Counted from the first letter of the stretch, positions 39,390 to 51,056 are shown. The stretch is 64,000 bases of DNA from an uncultured Oceanospirillales bacterium (GCA_913055655.1 CAJXKA010000005.1:1-64000), one strand, 5' to 3'. Numbers and translations: made by a program. The notes: a model not told the origin generated them from the sequence alone.

Positions 39390-39719
39390 TCAGGAGGACT
39401 TGATCGTGCCCTTCGGCATGACGTTCGCCACGGCATGGCGCTGGACCTTGATCTGCACGTTCTCCGCCAGTTCAAGGGTCACGAAGGAATCGTCCAGGCT
39501 CACAATTTTGCCGAGCAGGCCACCGTTGGTCACCACTTCGTTGCCCTTTTCAAGGCCGGCGACCAGGTTCTTGTGCTCCTTGGCGCGCTTCATCTGCGGC
39601 CGGATCAGCAGGAAGTAGAAGACGATGAAGATCAGGATCAGCGGCAGGAAAGACGCCAGGCCGCCCGGCTGGCCGGCTGCGGCATCCTGCGCGTAGGCAG
39701 AAGCGATGAAAAAGTCCAT
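39390..39719 (-). CDS. yajC: Preprotein translocase subunit YajC
   Basis: Protein of 109 residues. One membrane helix, 'SFLPLILIFIVFYFLLIRPQMKRAKEH' (residues 23-49), followed by the cytoplasmic barrel 'LEKGNEVVTNGGLLGKIVSLDDSFVTLELAENVQIKVQRHAVANVMPKG'. Accessory subunit of SecDF-YajC. GAGG lies six bases before the ATG. The gap between tgt and yajC, usually short, is expanded here to 511 bases by repeat copies C and D. Confidence 0.96.
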   Translation of the reverse strand: MDFFIASAYAQDAAAGQPGGLASFLPLILIFIVFYFLLIRPQMKRAKEHKNLVAGLEKGNEVVTNGGLLGKIVSLDDSFVTLELAENVQIKVQRHAVANVMPKGTIKSS

Positions 39720-39816
39720 GGAAAGCCTCGAATTATTGTCTATTCACCCCAGATGGGGCCGTTCTTTGGCCCGTTCAACTCAGGGGCGCGCAATTATACC
39801 TGAGGCCGAGGCGCAT

Positions 39817-39928
39817 GGCGGCAGTGGGTTGGCTGTGGGCGGGGAGCGCTCAAGCCCGTCCCTGGGTCGCTTATCGGCGGCCATCCATGGCCGCCGAAAT
39901 CCCCGCCCACAGCCAACCCACCACCGCC
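39817..39928 (+). repeat. Three-way-junction repeat, copy C
   Basis: Total 112 bp. Arms 39817-39845 and 39900-39928 are complementary at 27 of 29 positions; the other two are G-T type. Core 39846-39899 matches copy A. In hairpin 1 the copy A stem TCCA/TGGA is CCCG/TGGG here, a compensatory change that keeps pairing. It lies about 98 bases upstream of the yajC start. The stretch 39929-40108 up to copy D holds no gene I can support. Confidence 0.9.
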
Positions 39929-40108
39929 CCGACACGCCCTTCAGGTATGGGGGGTGCTTTGGGGTTTGTGGGCTGGTGGCGAGTCATGAAAACCGGGGCG
40001 CTCTTCGGAGCGTGGGCGATGAGGTTGCCTTCGATCATTCGTGACGCTGGGATGCAGGCGGCCTGGCTGCGGGCTCGATGGTTGGCTGCCGCCGCGAGGC
40101 GACCCGGC

Positions 40109-40222
40109 GGTCCGGGGGTGGGTTAAGGGTTCGGGCGGCTTCGGCGGCCATGGATGGCCGCCGATGAGCGTTCCATGGACGGACTCGAGCGCCCGCCCGA
40201 ACCCTTAACCCACCCCCGGGCC
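40109..40222 (-). repeat. Three-way-junction repeat, copy D
   Basis: Total 114 bp, inverted relative to copy C. Arms 40109-40138 and 40193-40222 are complementary at 29 of 30 positions. The core 40139-40192 is the reverse complement of the copy C core and also close to copy B (GAGCGTTCCATGGACGGACT is shared with B). It ends eight bases from the tgt stop codon, so it lies in the tgt-yajC intercistronic region. Confidence 0.9.
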
Positions 40223-40230
40223 TTCGCGGC

Positions 40231-42103
<1,873 letters not shown>

Positions 42104-42186
42104 GCTGTTGGAATTCGTTGGTTTTGGCGGGGCGTATTATAGAGCGGTGAGCGCGTGGATGACGCACGCTGGTGAGTGGGCCTCGC

Positions 42187-43209
42187 TCAGCGAGACCCCA
42201 GGAACATCGCGTCGCCGTAACTGAAGAAGCGGTAGCGCTCGCGAACCGCCGCTTCGTAGGCCGCCAGCACCGCATCGCGGCCGGCGAATGCGCTCACCAG
42301 CATCAGCAGGGTTGATTCGGGCAGGTGGAAGTTGGTGATCATCGCGTCGACGGCGCGGAAGTCGTATCCCGGGTAAATAAAGATTCGTGAATCGCCGCTG
42401 AAAGGACGAAGCTCGCCGCCGGCGGTCGCCGTTTCCAGGCTGCGCACGCTGGTCGTACCGACGGCAATCACTCGACCGCCCCGTTCGCGGGCGGCGGCGA
42501 CGGCGTCGACCACGGCCCGGGACACTTCGATGTGCTCGGCGTGCATTTCGTGGTCTTCAATGTTCGTCGCGCGAACCGGCTGGAACGTGCCGGCGCCGAC
42601 ATGCAACGTCACGTGTGTGCTTTCAACGCCGGTGGCGTCCAGGCGCGCCAGCAGCGCATCGTCAAAATGCAGGCCGGCGGTGGGCGCGGCAACGGCGCCG
42701 GGATTCCGGGCGTAGACGGTCTGGTAGCGTTCGCGATCATCGAGTTGGTCTTCACGCTCGATGTAGGGCGGCAACGGCATGTGACCTTCGCGTTCCAGCA
42801 GTGCCGGCAGCGAAGTGTCGACGGCGCGCAGGCGGTAGAAACTCGTCTCGCGCCCCAGGACCTCGAGTATGCCGCCGCCTTCGAGTTCGATGCGCGAGCC
42901 CGGTGCGGGTTTTTTACTGACGCGAAGCTGCGCCACGCATTCGTCGCCGGGCAACAGCCGCTCGACCAGGATCTCCACGCGCCCACCGGTCGCCTTGTGG
43001 CCGAACAGTCGTGCCGGGATGACGCGGGTGTCGTTGAACACCAGCAGGTCACCGGCACGGAGCAAGTCCGGCAGGTCAGCGAACTGGCGGTGATCGACGG
43101 CGCCGGTGTCGCGGTCCAGGCACAACAGGCGGCTGGCGGTGCGCTCGGGTAAAGGGTGCTGCGCGATCAGCTCCGGCGGCAGCTCAAAGGTGAAGTCACT
43201 CGTCTTCAT
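42187..43209 (-). CDS. queA: S-adenosylmethionine:tRNA ribosyltransferase-isomerase
   Basis: Protein of 340 residues from ATG 43209 ([11 protein letters not shown]); an upstream TTG would add two residues. Family blocks: '[17 protein letters not shown]', '[16 protein letters not shown]', '[26 protein letters not shown]', '[16 protein letters not shown]' and '[10 protein letters not shown]'. It transfers and rearranges the ribosyl part of SAM onto preQ1-tRNA to form epoxyqueuosine. It is the first gene of the queA...secF unit and diverges from the kynurenine operon. Confidence 0.97.
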   Translation of the reverse strand: MKTSDFTFELPPELIAQHPLPERTASRLLCLDRDTGAVDHRQFADLPDLLRAGDLLVFNDTRVIPARLFGHKATGGRVEILVERLLPGDECVAQLRVSKKPAPGSRIELEGGGILEVLGRETSFYRLRAVDTSLPALLEREGHMPLPPYIEREDQLDDRERYQTVYARNPGAVAAPTAGLHFDDALLARLDATGVESTHVTLHVGAGTFQPVRATNIEDHEMHAEHIEVSRAVVDAVAAARERGGRVIAVGTTSVRSLETATAGGELRPFSGDSRIFIYPGYDFRAVDAMITNFHLPESTLLMLVSAFAGRDAVLAAYEAAVRERYRFFSYGDAMFLGSR

Positions 43210-43342
43210 CGCCAAGCCCGGTTCCAGCCTCTATACTTTTTCGCTTTCGTGAACGTCCCGCCAAACCGGAACCGCCCATGCCCGTACGTGTTTTCCATTG
43301 TCCTATCCTGCCTGAAAATCCCTCGCCACGGAGCACGGATTC

Positions 43343-44143
43343 TTGAGGGCGCGTATCGACTGGCATGGACACGGGCTGGTGGTCGATTTCTCCCGCGGCC
43401 AGGCGATTGCCATTCCGCTGGACCCGCATGGGCCGCAGCCCGCGTTCTTCACCGAAACACCCGCCCATGCCGAACCAATGCGCGCCGGCAGCTTCGTGGG
43501 CAGCATCGCGGAAGGTGGCAGCTGCAACGCCGAGGTCGTCAGCTTCATTCCGCATTGCCACGGCACCCATACCGAGTGCGTTGGACATATCACCGCCCGC
43601 GCCGAGCGCGTACAGGACACGATCTACACCGAGCCCACCGTGGCCCGACTGGTCAGCCTGGCCCCATCCCTGGACGGCGATGACGCCGTCAATAATGGTG
43701 GCCCGGTGTATGCCGATGACGACCTGGCCACCGCGCTGGCCGAGTGCGGCGACATGCCGTTCGAGGCCCTGGTCATTCGCTCAGTGCCGGTGGACGAGGA
43801 CCTGCGTTCGCGCGACTACGGCCGGGAAACCTACCCGGTGCTCGAGCCCGCGGCCATCCGGCGGCTGGCCGGGTCGCCGCTGCGCCACCTGCTGATCGAC
43901 ACACCTTCGCTGGACACGGCGCATGATGGCGGACAGCTGGCCAACCACCATTGCTGGTGGGGGCGTTCGGACGTCAGCGCGCCAGGCGGCATTGATGCGG
44001 CGCGTCGCAGCATCACCGAGATGATTTTCGCGCCGGCGGACCTGGCCGATGGCTGGTACTGGCTGCACCTGGAACTGTCGCCGGTGCTGGGCGACGCGAC
44101 CGCCAGCCGCCCGGTGCTCTACCCGGTGGACGGGCTGGCATGA
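43343..44143 (+). CDS. kynB: Cyclase-family protein, probable arylformamidase of the kynurenine operon
   Basis: Protein of 266 residues from TTG 43343; GGAG lies nine bases upstream and an in-frame stop at 43313 limits the start. The metal motif reads C72-H-G-T-H76-T-E78-C-V-G-H82 in place of HxGTHxDxPxH, so the first His is Cys and the Asp is Glu. Later features are 'HHCWWGRSDVSAPGGID' and 'HLELSPV'. Position directly before kynU and kmo with a 4-base overlap suggests hydrolysis of N-formylkynurenine. Because of the changed motif, activity is not certain. Confidence 0.75.
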   Translation: MRARIDWHGHGLVVDFSRGQAIAIPLDPHGPQPAFFTETPAHAEPMRAGSFVGSIAEGGSCNAEVVSFIPHCHGTHTECVGHITARAERVQDTIYTEPTVARLVSLAPSLDGDDAVNNGGPVYADDDLATALAECGDMPFEALVIRSVPVDEDLRSRDYGRETYPVLEPAAIRRLAGSPLRHLLIDTPSLDTAHDGGQLANHHCWWGRSDVSAPGGIDAARRSITEMIFAPADLADGWYWLHLELSPVLGDATASRPVLYPVDGLA

Positions 44144-45411
44144 TCGAAAGCCTCGACCACGCGCGCGCCCTGGACCGCAACGATCCGCTGGCGCGGTTTC
44201 GCGATGAATTCTGGATACCGCGCCGCGGCGACGGCACTGACAAGGTGTACCTGTGCGGGCATTCGCTGGGCTTGCAGCCCCGCCGGGTCGCCCGGGCCAT
44301 GGAAGCCGAGCTGGAGGCCTGGAAGACCCTGGGCGTGGATGGCCATTTCGAAGCGGAACCGCCCTGGGTGACGTACCACGAGACCTTGCGCGAGCCGCAG
44401 GCGGCGCTGACGGGCGCGCGTCCGATCGAGGTGGTGGCGATGAACTCGCTGACCGTCAACCTGCACCTGCTGATGGTCAGTTTTTATCGGCCATCAGGCG
44501 CGCGAAACCGCATCGTCATCGAGCGCCAGTCATTCCCGTCCGACCGCTACGCCGTCGAATCACAGATCCGGATGCACGGCCTGGACCCGGCGGAATGCCT
44601 GGTCGAGCTTGGTCCGCCTGGCGGCGACCTGCTGGACGAGTCGGTGCTTGAAGACTACCTGGCGCGCGAAGGTGAACGCGTCGCGCTGGTGCTCTGGCCC
44701 GGGGTGCAATATGCCACCGGCCAGCGGTTTGACTTGCGGCGAATCAGCCAGGCGGCACGGGGTGCGGGTGCGCGGGTCGGGTTCGACCTGGCACACGCGG
44801 TGGGCAACGTGCCGTTGTCGTTGCATGACGATGGGGCCGATTTCGCCGCCTGGTGCACGTACAAGTACCTCAACAGCGGACCTGGCGCCGTTGCCGGCGC
44901 CTTTGTCCATGAGCGCCATCACGGCGATGACGCGATCGCTCGCCTGCAGGGCTGGTGGGGCGCCGATCCCGCCACCCGCTTCATGATGGGGCCTGGGTTC
45001 ACACCGGCCCCGGGCGCGGACGCGTGGCAGTTGTCCAACCCGCCCGTGCTTGCGCTGGCGCCGGTCCGGGTGTCGCTGGACATCTTCGGCGCGGCCGGAA
45101 TGGAAAGACTCCGCGGGAAATCCGTGGCCATGACCAATGCACTGGCCACTTTCGTGGCCGAACAGCTTGGTGATGTCCTGGCCGTGGTCACCCCCACCGA
45201 CCCCGAGCGACGGGGTTGCCAGTTGTCGCTTCGCGTCCGTGAAGGGCGCGCTACCGGGCGTGCCTTGTTTGAACGCCTGGGCGCACTGGGCATTGTCGCG
45301 GACTGGCGTGAACCCGACCTGCTGCGCTTTGCGCCGGTGCCGCTGTACAACCGTTTCGAGGACATATTCCGCTTGTGTGAAGCGCTTGAACACTGGGCGG
45401 CCGGGCGATGA
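44140..45411 (+). CDS. kynU: Kynureninase
   Basis: PLP enzyme of 423 residues. 'YLCGHSLGLQPRRVARAMEAELEAW' near 42; 'EVVAMNSLTVNLHLLMVSFYRP' near 95; 'GFDLAHAVGNVPLSLHDDGADFAAWCTYKYLNSGPGAVAGAFVHERH' near 210-250, containing the PLP Asp, His and Lys; 'RFMMGPGFTPAPGADAWQLSNPPVL' near 285. It cleaves kynurenine to anthranilate and 3-hydroxykynurenine to 3-hydroxyanthranilate. ATGA overlaps join it to both neighbours. Confidence 0.96.
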   Translation: MIESLDHARALDRNDPLARFRDEFWIPRRGDGTDKVYLCGHSLGLQPRRVARAMEAELEAWKTLGVDGHFEAEPPWVTYHETLREPQAALTGARPIEVVAMNSLTVNLHLLMVSFYRPSGARNRIVIERQSFPSDRYAVESQIRMHGLDPAECLVELGPPGGDLLDESVLEDYLAREGERVALVLWPGVQYATGQRFDLRRISQAARGAGARVGFDLAHAVGNVPLSLHDDGADFAAWCTYKYLNSGPGAVAGAFVHERHHGDDAIARLQGWWGADPATRFMMGPGFTPAPGADAWQLSNPPVLALAPVRVSLDIFGAAGMERLRGKSVAMTNALATFVAEQLGDVLAVVTPTDPERRGCQLSLRVREGRATGRALFERLGALGIVADWREPDLLRFAPVPLYNRFEDIFRLCEALEHWAAGR

Positions 45412-46754
45412 AGGTTCGTGACACCGGCACCGTGACCATTGCCGGCGGCGGCCTGTCCGGTGCGCTGCTGGCGGCGATGCTGGCCGAGCGCGGCCTGGAC
45501 GTGGAGGTGTTCGAACGCAATGCCGACCCGCGACTGGGCGATCCGCCGGAGGGCCGGTCGATCAACCTGGCGCTGGCCGAGCGCGGCTGCCATGCCCTGC
45601 GGCTGGCCGGCCTTGACGATGCGGTCGACGAGTTTGTCCTGCCCATGACCGGGCGGCTGATGCACAGCCGGGACGGTGCGCTGACCCGGCAACCCTACGG
45701 CGCCGCGGGCGAATGTATCTGGTCGTCGAACCGCGCGCAGCTGAACTGCGTGTTGCTCAACGGCGCGGAGGCCACCGGCCGCGTCCGGCTGCACTTCAAC
45801 GAGCGGATCGAGGCCATCGACTGGGACACGAACCAATTACACTTCGAGAACGGTGAATCGCGTTCATTCGAGGTGCTGATCGGGGCCGACGGCGGCGGTT
45901 CGGTGGTTCGACGGGCCATGCAGGCCCATGCCGATATCGGCGCGCGCGAACAACTGCTTGACCACGGCTACCGTGAACTGGCCATTCCACCGGCGTCAGA
46001 CGGTGACTTCGCGATGGATTCGCAATCGCTGCATATCTGGCCGCGCGGCGGCTTCATGCTGATCGCCCTGCCGAACCTGGATCGCAGTTTCACGGCGACG
46101 CTGTTCCTGCCAAAGGCCGGTGAGCCCGGATTCGCCGCGTTGCCGGACTGGCCGACGCAACACGCCTTCATGGCGACCGAATTCCCAGACGCGGCACCCC
46201 TGATGCCGGACCTGGAGCGCGATTTCCACGACAACCCGGTCGGGCTGCTGGGCACCATTCGTTGCGAGCGCTGGCACCTGGGCGGCACTGCGGCGCTGCT
46301 GGGCGATGCCGCCCACGCCATCGTGCCCTTCCACGGCCAGGGCATGAACGCGGCGTTTGAAGACTGCGAGGCCATGGGTCGACTGGTGGCGGACGGCGAG
46401 CGTGACTGGGCCGACATTTTCGCGGCCTACGAGGCGGAACGCCTGGCAAACGCGAACGCCATTGCCGACATGGCCCTGGAAAACTACCGCGTGATGCGCG
46501 AAGCCGTGGCCGACCCGCGATTCCTATTGCGCAAGGCCCTGGAGCACGAACTGGAACGGCGTTTCCCGGACCGCTTTATTGCCCGCTACTCGCTGGTGAT
46601 GTTCCACCGCTTGCCGTACGCCGAAGTGTATCGGCGCGGCGAAGTACAGGCCTCGATCCTTGACGATTTGCTCAGGGAGCTGGATACGATTGAGAACGTG
46701 GATTTCGACCGGGCGAAAGCGAGAATACGCGAATCGCTGACACCCATCGGCTGA
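45408..46754 (+). CDS. kmo: Kynurenine 3-monooxygenase
   Basis: FAD monooxygenase of 448 residues. 'VTIAGGGLSGALLAAMLAERGLDVEVFERN' (FAD site, residues 5-34); 'EGRSINLALAERGCHALRLAGL'; 'GGTAALLGDAAHAIVPFHGQGMNAAFEDCEAMGRLV' (second FAD motif) near 300. It hydroxylates kynurenine with NADPH and O2. No C-terminal membrane helix is obvious, as in bacterial forms. With kynB and kynU it makes 3-hydroxyanthranilate; tryptophan dioxygenase and 3-hydroxyanthranilate dioxygenase are not in the window. Confidence 0.95.
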   Translation: MKVRDTGTVTIAGGGLSGALLAAMLAERGLDVEVFERNADPRLGDPPEGRSINLALAERGCHALRLAGLDDAVDEFVLPMTGRLMHSRDGALTRQPYGAAGECIWSSNRAQLNCVLLNGAEATGRVRLHFNERIEAIDWDTNQLHFENGESRSFEVLIGADGGGSVVRRAMQAHADIGAREQLLDHGYRELAIPPASDGDFAMDSQSLHIWPRGGFMLIALPNLDRSFTATLFLPKAGEPGFAALPDWPTQHAFMATEFPDAAPLMPDLERDFHDNPVGLLGTIRCERWHLGGTAALLGDAAHAIVPFHGQGMNAAFEDCEAMGRLVADGERDWADIFAAYEAERLANANAIADMALENYRVMREAVADPRFLLRKALEHELERRFPDRFIARYSLVMFHRLPYAEVYRRGEVQASILDDLLRELDTIENVDFDRAKARIRESLTPIG

Positions 46755-46755
46755 A

Positions 46756-46777
46756 GCCCCGGCCATTCGGCCGGGGC
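46756..46777. terminator. GC-rich hairpin between convergent kmo and protease genes
   Basis: GCCCCGGCC (46756-46764), loop ATTC, GGCCGGGGC (46769-46777): nine perfect pairs. Neither strand has a T tract after the stem, so it is a weak intrinsic-terminator candidate, but its place just after the kmo stop and between converging genes fits an end-of-transcript structure. Confidence 0.45.
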
Positions 46778-46803
46778 AAAGCATTCAGTCCAGGCCGACA
46801 GGC

Positions 46804-49800
46804 TCAGGGCTCACACACCATATCCTCGGTCAGCTTCTGGATGGTGTCAGTGCGGGTGACATCATCGACCAGTGGCGGCGCCAGCAGGTAGTCCAGCGTC
46901 CAGGAACCCTGTTGCAGGTTCGCATAGGACGCCACGATGGTCCCGACATCCTGCGAGGTCACATCGTCCCTGTCACCGGCGCAGGACGGACAGAACCCCT
47001 TGTACTGCAGGAACGCCAATGGATCACCCTCCAGGCCACCGCTGCCCAGCAACCACCTTGGCGAGCCGCTGGCGTCGTAGATGTAATGGATCTGGGCCTG
47101 CGTTTGCCGGTTCACGATCACGCTGGCCCCGCCAAGACCACTGGTTCCGCGATACCAGCTGCCACTCAGGCTCTGGAGTTCCCCGCCTTCCTGCGGACAG
47201 GTGCGCGCCAGGGGTCTCATGCGATCGCTGCCGGAAGCGCCGAAGAACGTCCAGCTGACGACCTGGTCTTCCACATCCAGCACGGTAATGCTGACTTCAC
47301 CCACCACGGTGCTGAACTGCCTGCTGCCGTCGTTGGTGAACCGGCGCAGGTCCGCCGTCCAGACATTGCCGCCATCGGCCGCCGGGGCCGAGGCCGCCGT
47401 GTACCATACCGGCTGGTCGTCCTCGTCGTAGGTATACCAGAGCATGGACCGGTTGGCGCCGACGCGGTTGTACTCGTAACCCTGGGAGATGCCGCGGCGG
47501 GAATCAGGTGACCAAAGGCCCCACGACGGCTCGATTTCGCCACTGGCGCTGGCATTGATATCGACCTGGATGGACACGCCGGCCGGCACGTTGCCACCGT
47601 TACGCATCACGGCATACCAGCGTCCGGGGGTCACGGAACCGTTGCCGAGTTCAATGACCGGCCCGTTGCCGCCGCTACCGTCGGCGGTCGCAATGGGATC
47701 GCCACCGGGCACCTGGGATGCATTCGGCGCATCAAGAAATGCGGCGTCAAAATCACGCCGGTAAAGCGACAGCTCCAGCCCGTTGGCCTGGGCGCCTGTC
47801 TCGCCACTGCTGCTCACTCGCAGTGACGCCGTTCCCGGCGGCACATCGAAAATCAGAGCTTCATGCGTGGCGCCGACGTCCAGGGCGAACTGGTGGTCGC
47901 GACCATCAGCGAGCACCCGCGTCGGCAGTTCGCCCCATGCGCTGCGCTCAAACCACACCGGCACCACGCCGATGTCATTTGGCGTCGACTGGTTGCGCCC
48001 AATACCGACCGCGCCCATCAGCCGCTGGCCGGGTCGGGCCGTGACATTGTCCCAGCTCACGCGAAGCGGGAAGCTGCTCCCGCTTGGGATAATGCCCGGG
48101 CCGGTGGCCACCAGGTTGGAATCCGCGTCTTCTGCGACCACGCCGTATACCAGGGTGGCGTCCTGTGGGGTGGTGCCATTGCCGGCATCATCATCCCCGA
48201 AGCCGTCTTCCCAGTTCTGGACCACGACCCACCAGGGCCCCGTTGCGGGCGTGAAGATGTCGCACAATTCCAGGTCTTCCGGGGTCGTGCTTGAGCACAG
48301 CTCCTCGCCCACGTCGGGCTGGCCGTTGCCGTTGCTGTCGAAACCGACGAACAGGTCAAGATCCAGCGCGTCCGAGGCCAGTGTGCTGGTATGCAGCCAC
48401 AACGCGTTTGCGGGCACATTCACGATCTGGACAAATGTACCCGCGCTGCCATCGAAAGGATCATCAAAACTGGGGTCTTCGACCAGTGACTCGGTTCGTT
48501 GCTGCGTCGCGACCAGGCCGCCGGCGGTGTACACCGACTGGTCGATCCGCGCCAGGCCGGACAGGCTGAAGTCCTGGAAGCCGGCACCCTGGTCGGTGCT
48601 AATCTCCAGCTCGGTCGGCAGCTCGCCACCGGAGGCGAAAACAGCGGTGGCGATGGCAGCGTCCGGAACGCCGCTGGCGGTCAACCGAATATCACCGAAT
48701 ACCCATTGGCCGATCATGTCGCCGCCGGAAACATCAATTTCGATATCCAGCGTTTGTGAACCATTCGCCGACAGGCTGAACTGCGACGGCGTCACGGTGA
48801 CCTGTATGCCCGGCGGAAAACCTTCCGGCACGGCAGACCAGCTCAGCCCCCCCTGGGTTGATTTCACCGTGCGCGTGAATGAACAACTGTCGGCGCAATC
48901 GGCGTTCATCAGGTTGGGCAGGTTCAGGGTTCGCGGTTCCCCGCCTGACGAGGGGTCAGCGTTGCTGAAGTTGGCCCAGGTCTCGTCCAGCCAGAGCACC
49001 GAGCGCGCCGCCTCGCCCAACCTTGGGCGACCGTGACCGACCTCGTGGAGCGTGGCCGTCACGCCGAACTCATTTCGCGCCAGCTCACGTGTTGCGGTGA
49101 GCTGCAGGGCGGACGAGATCATCGCCGGGGTCGCTTCCGGGTTAACCGCTTTCAGCAATGCCGCCGCACCGGCGACATGTGGCGACGCCATCGATGTACC
49201 GCTCTGGAACAGGAAATCGGAATTCTCGCCCGAACCGGTGCTGGCGGCGGCCAGGATGTCGTAACCCGGCGCAATCAGGTTGGGTTTCAGAATGTCTTCG
49301 ACGGGTGTCCGGGTGGGCCCGCGTGATGAAAAGCTGCTCAGGATATCGGCCGCCTGGTCCACGTGGGCGACCGTGAAACCCGACAATGCGGCCTGGTGGC
49401 CACTGCCGCTGTCGAGCCACGACCGCAGCTTGTCGCCATCGGTGGCGCCGATATGGGTCGCGGGCAGGCAATGTTCGTCGGCGATGGTCACATCACCTTC
49501 CGCAGCGGTGTTCGCCAGGATATAGCCGGCGGCGCCCGCCAGCAGGACGTTCTTGCCCTTCTCAACCCGGCCATAGTTGCCCCGGTCACAGACGACGATC
49601 TTGCCTTCGAAAACGCCTTCGTCAAACGGGTTCGACTCGCCCGAGTAGTCGGAACACACGGCAGGCCGGCCAATGTTGCCGAGATCATGGCTTGGCCCCG
49701 TGCCGCAAAGCGGAAAACCGTAATCGGCGGCATGAACGATTTCGGTCAGGCCGAGCGGTGTCTGTTCCGAGCCGCTGGAGCCGAACATGTCGGTGGGCGG

Positions 49801-51039
49801 CGTGGTGGCGCCACCCTGCATGTCCTGGAGAATGTTCGCAAACAGGCGGTCATGCGTGGCGCTGCCCACGGCCACGATCCAGGGCGCCATCGCGGGGTTG
49901 CCGACGGTGCCGCTGACCGGCCCGTCATTTCCGGCCGACGAGGCGACGAATATACCGGCCAGGTAGGCGTTCAGGAACGCCTCTGCGGTCGGCGCCAGCC
50001 ACGGCGAAAACGGGCTGGAACCGATGGAATAGTTGATGACGTCGACACCGTCGGTAATCGCCTGGTCAATGGCGTCGAGCAATGCCGAGCCCTGGCAACC
50101 GTCGTCATCGACATCATCCGGATCGCCCAGGAAGCAGGCCCGGTATGAAATGATGTTGGCGTTGGGCGCGACGCCGGAAAGCACCAGCGGTTCACCACCG
50201 ATCGACAGCCCACTGATGGGGTTGCCTGCCGCGATGCCGGCCACGTGCGAGCCATGGTCGGTATTGTCCCGGCCGTTGTTGTTCTCCTCGACGACCTCCG
50301 TGTCCGGATTGTCTTCGACGAAATCATAGACGCCGATCAACTTATCGTTACAGGCGACGTCACCCTGCCCGCATAGCCCCAGCAGTTCGCCTTTCGGGTT
50401 GACGTGATCGTGGCTGCCACCGGTGCCGCCCGGATCGGCGAAAGACAGATGATCCCAGTTGATGCCCGAGTCGATGATGCCCATGATGATGCCTTCGCCC
50501 CGGGTCGAGGTGATGCCGTTCTCACCGTCCCAGATGTCACCGGCGCCGATCCACGGCGGGCCGGCATCGGTATGCATCCGGTGGATTTCTTCCGGCCAGA
50601 CGCCCGCTACGCCATCCAGCTTCATCAGGCGCTTTGCTTCGACCGCGCTCAGGGTCACCGCGATGCCATTGGTAGCCACCTGGTAACGATGCGACGGCTG
50701 CAGGGTGCGGCCGAGCAGCGCTGCGGCCTGGTCTTCAATTTCCGCCTGCCGCCCGGCCAGGTGATCGAGGTAGGACAACGCCGTCGCCGAGTGGACATCC
50801 AAACGCGGCCCCGGGACCTTGCCGGCCATCGAATCCGCACGGGTGAGCGCCGCAGAATCGCCGCGCAACTCCGTCAGGTGGCGAACAAGGGGCGCGTCTT
50901 CGTAAACCACGATATAGCGATTGGAGCCAGACGGCGCCTTGCGACCATCCGGCGACTTCGCCATGACCGCGGTCGCCAGCGGCGCCGCGAGCAGGACCAG
51001 GGCGGCGCGCGCCGCCCAGCGATTCATTCCGATCATCAT
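46804..51039 (-). CDS. Large secreted S8 (subtilisin-like) serine protease
   Basis: Protein of 1,411 residues. Signal peptide about 1-27 (MNRWAARAALVLLAAPLATAVMA; start may be residue 5). Inhibitor_I9-type propeptide about 40-155. S8 catalytic domain with Asp190 (IIDSGINWDH), His262 (DHGSHVAG), oxyanion Asn371 and Ser616 (SGTSMASPHVAG). A PA insert at about 450-560 contains 'GKIVVCDRGNYGRVEKGKNVLLAGAAGYIL'. Beyond 660 there are beta-rich domains, including one near 860-985 resembling secreted-protease accessory modules and a C-terminal region from about 1,190 with 'GLWSPDSRRGISQGYEYNRVGANRSMLWYTYDEDD'. Extracellular protein degradation is expected. Confidence 0.92.
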   Translation of the reverse strand: MMIGMNRWAARAALVLLAAPLATAVMAKSPDGRKAPSGSNRYIVVYEDAPLVRHLTELRGDSAALTRADSMAGKVPGPRLDVHSATALSYLDHLAGRQAEIEDQAAALLGRTLQPSHRYQVATNGIAVTLSAVEAKRLMKLDGVAGVWPEEIHRMHTDAGPPWIGAGDIWDGENGITSTRGEGIIMGIIDSGINWDHLSFADPGGTGGSHDHVNPKGELLGLCGQGDVACNDKLIGVYDFVEDNPDTEVVEENNNGRDNTDHGSHVAGIAAGNPISGLSIGGEPLVLSGVAPNANIISYRACFLGDPDDVDDDGCQGSALLDAIDQAITDGVDVINYSIGSSPFSPWLAPTAEAFLNAYLAGIFVASSAGNDGPVSGTVGNPAMAPWIVAVGSATHDRLFANILQDMQGGATTPPTDMFGSSGSEQTPLGLTEIVHAADYGFPLCGTGPSHDLGNIGRPAVCSDYSGESNPFDEGVFEGKIVVCDRGNYGRVEKGKNVLLAGAAGYILANTAAEGDVTIADEHCLPATHIGATDGDKLRSWLDSGSGHQAALSGFTVAHVDQAADILSSFSSRGPTRTPVEDILKPNLIAPGYDILAAASTGSGENSDFLFQSGTSMASPHVAGAAALLKAVNPEATPAMISSALQLTATRELARNEFGVTATLHEVGHGRPRLGEAARSVLWLDETWANFSNADPSSGGEPRTLNLPNLMNADCADSCSFTRTVKSTQGGLSWSAVPEGFPPGIQVTVTPSQFSLSANGSQTLDIEIDVSGGDMIGQWVFGDIRLTASGVPDAAIATAVFASGGELPTELEISTDQGAGFQDFSLSGLARIDQSVYTAGGLVATQQRTESLVEDPSFDDPFDGSAGTFVQIVNVPANALWLHTSTLASDALDLDLFVGFDSNGNGQPDVGEELCSSTTPEDLELCDIFTPATGPWWVVVQNWEDGFGDDDAGNGTTPQDATLVYGVVAEDADSNLVATGPGIIPSGSSFPLRVSWDNVTARPGQRLMGAVGIGRNQSTPNDIGVVPVWFERSAWGELPTRVLADGRDHQFALDVGATHEALIFDVPPGTASLRVSSSGETGAQANGLELSLYRRDFDAAFLDAPNASQVPGGDPIATADGSGGNGPVIELGNGSVTPGRWYAVMRNGGNVPAGVSIQVDINASASGEIEPSWGLWSPDSRRGISQGYEYNRVGANRSMLWYTYDEDDQPVWYTAASAPAADGGNVWTADLRRFTNDGSRQFSTVVGEVSITVLDVEDQVVSWTFFGASGSDRMRPLARTCPQEGGELQSLSGSWYRGTSGLGGASVIVNRQTQAQIHYIYDASGSPRWLLGSGGLEGDPLAFLQYKGFCPSCAGDRDDVTSQDVGTIVASYANLQQGSWTLDYLLAPPLVDDVTRTDTIQKLTEDMVCEP

Positions 51040-51056
51040 CTCTCAGGTACCCCTCG

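Noticed and set aside
36569-39719. SecDF-YajC as an unusual transporter
   Set aside because: All blocks are ordinary for the family and the gene order is conserved; only the repeat insertion upstream is unusual.
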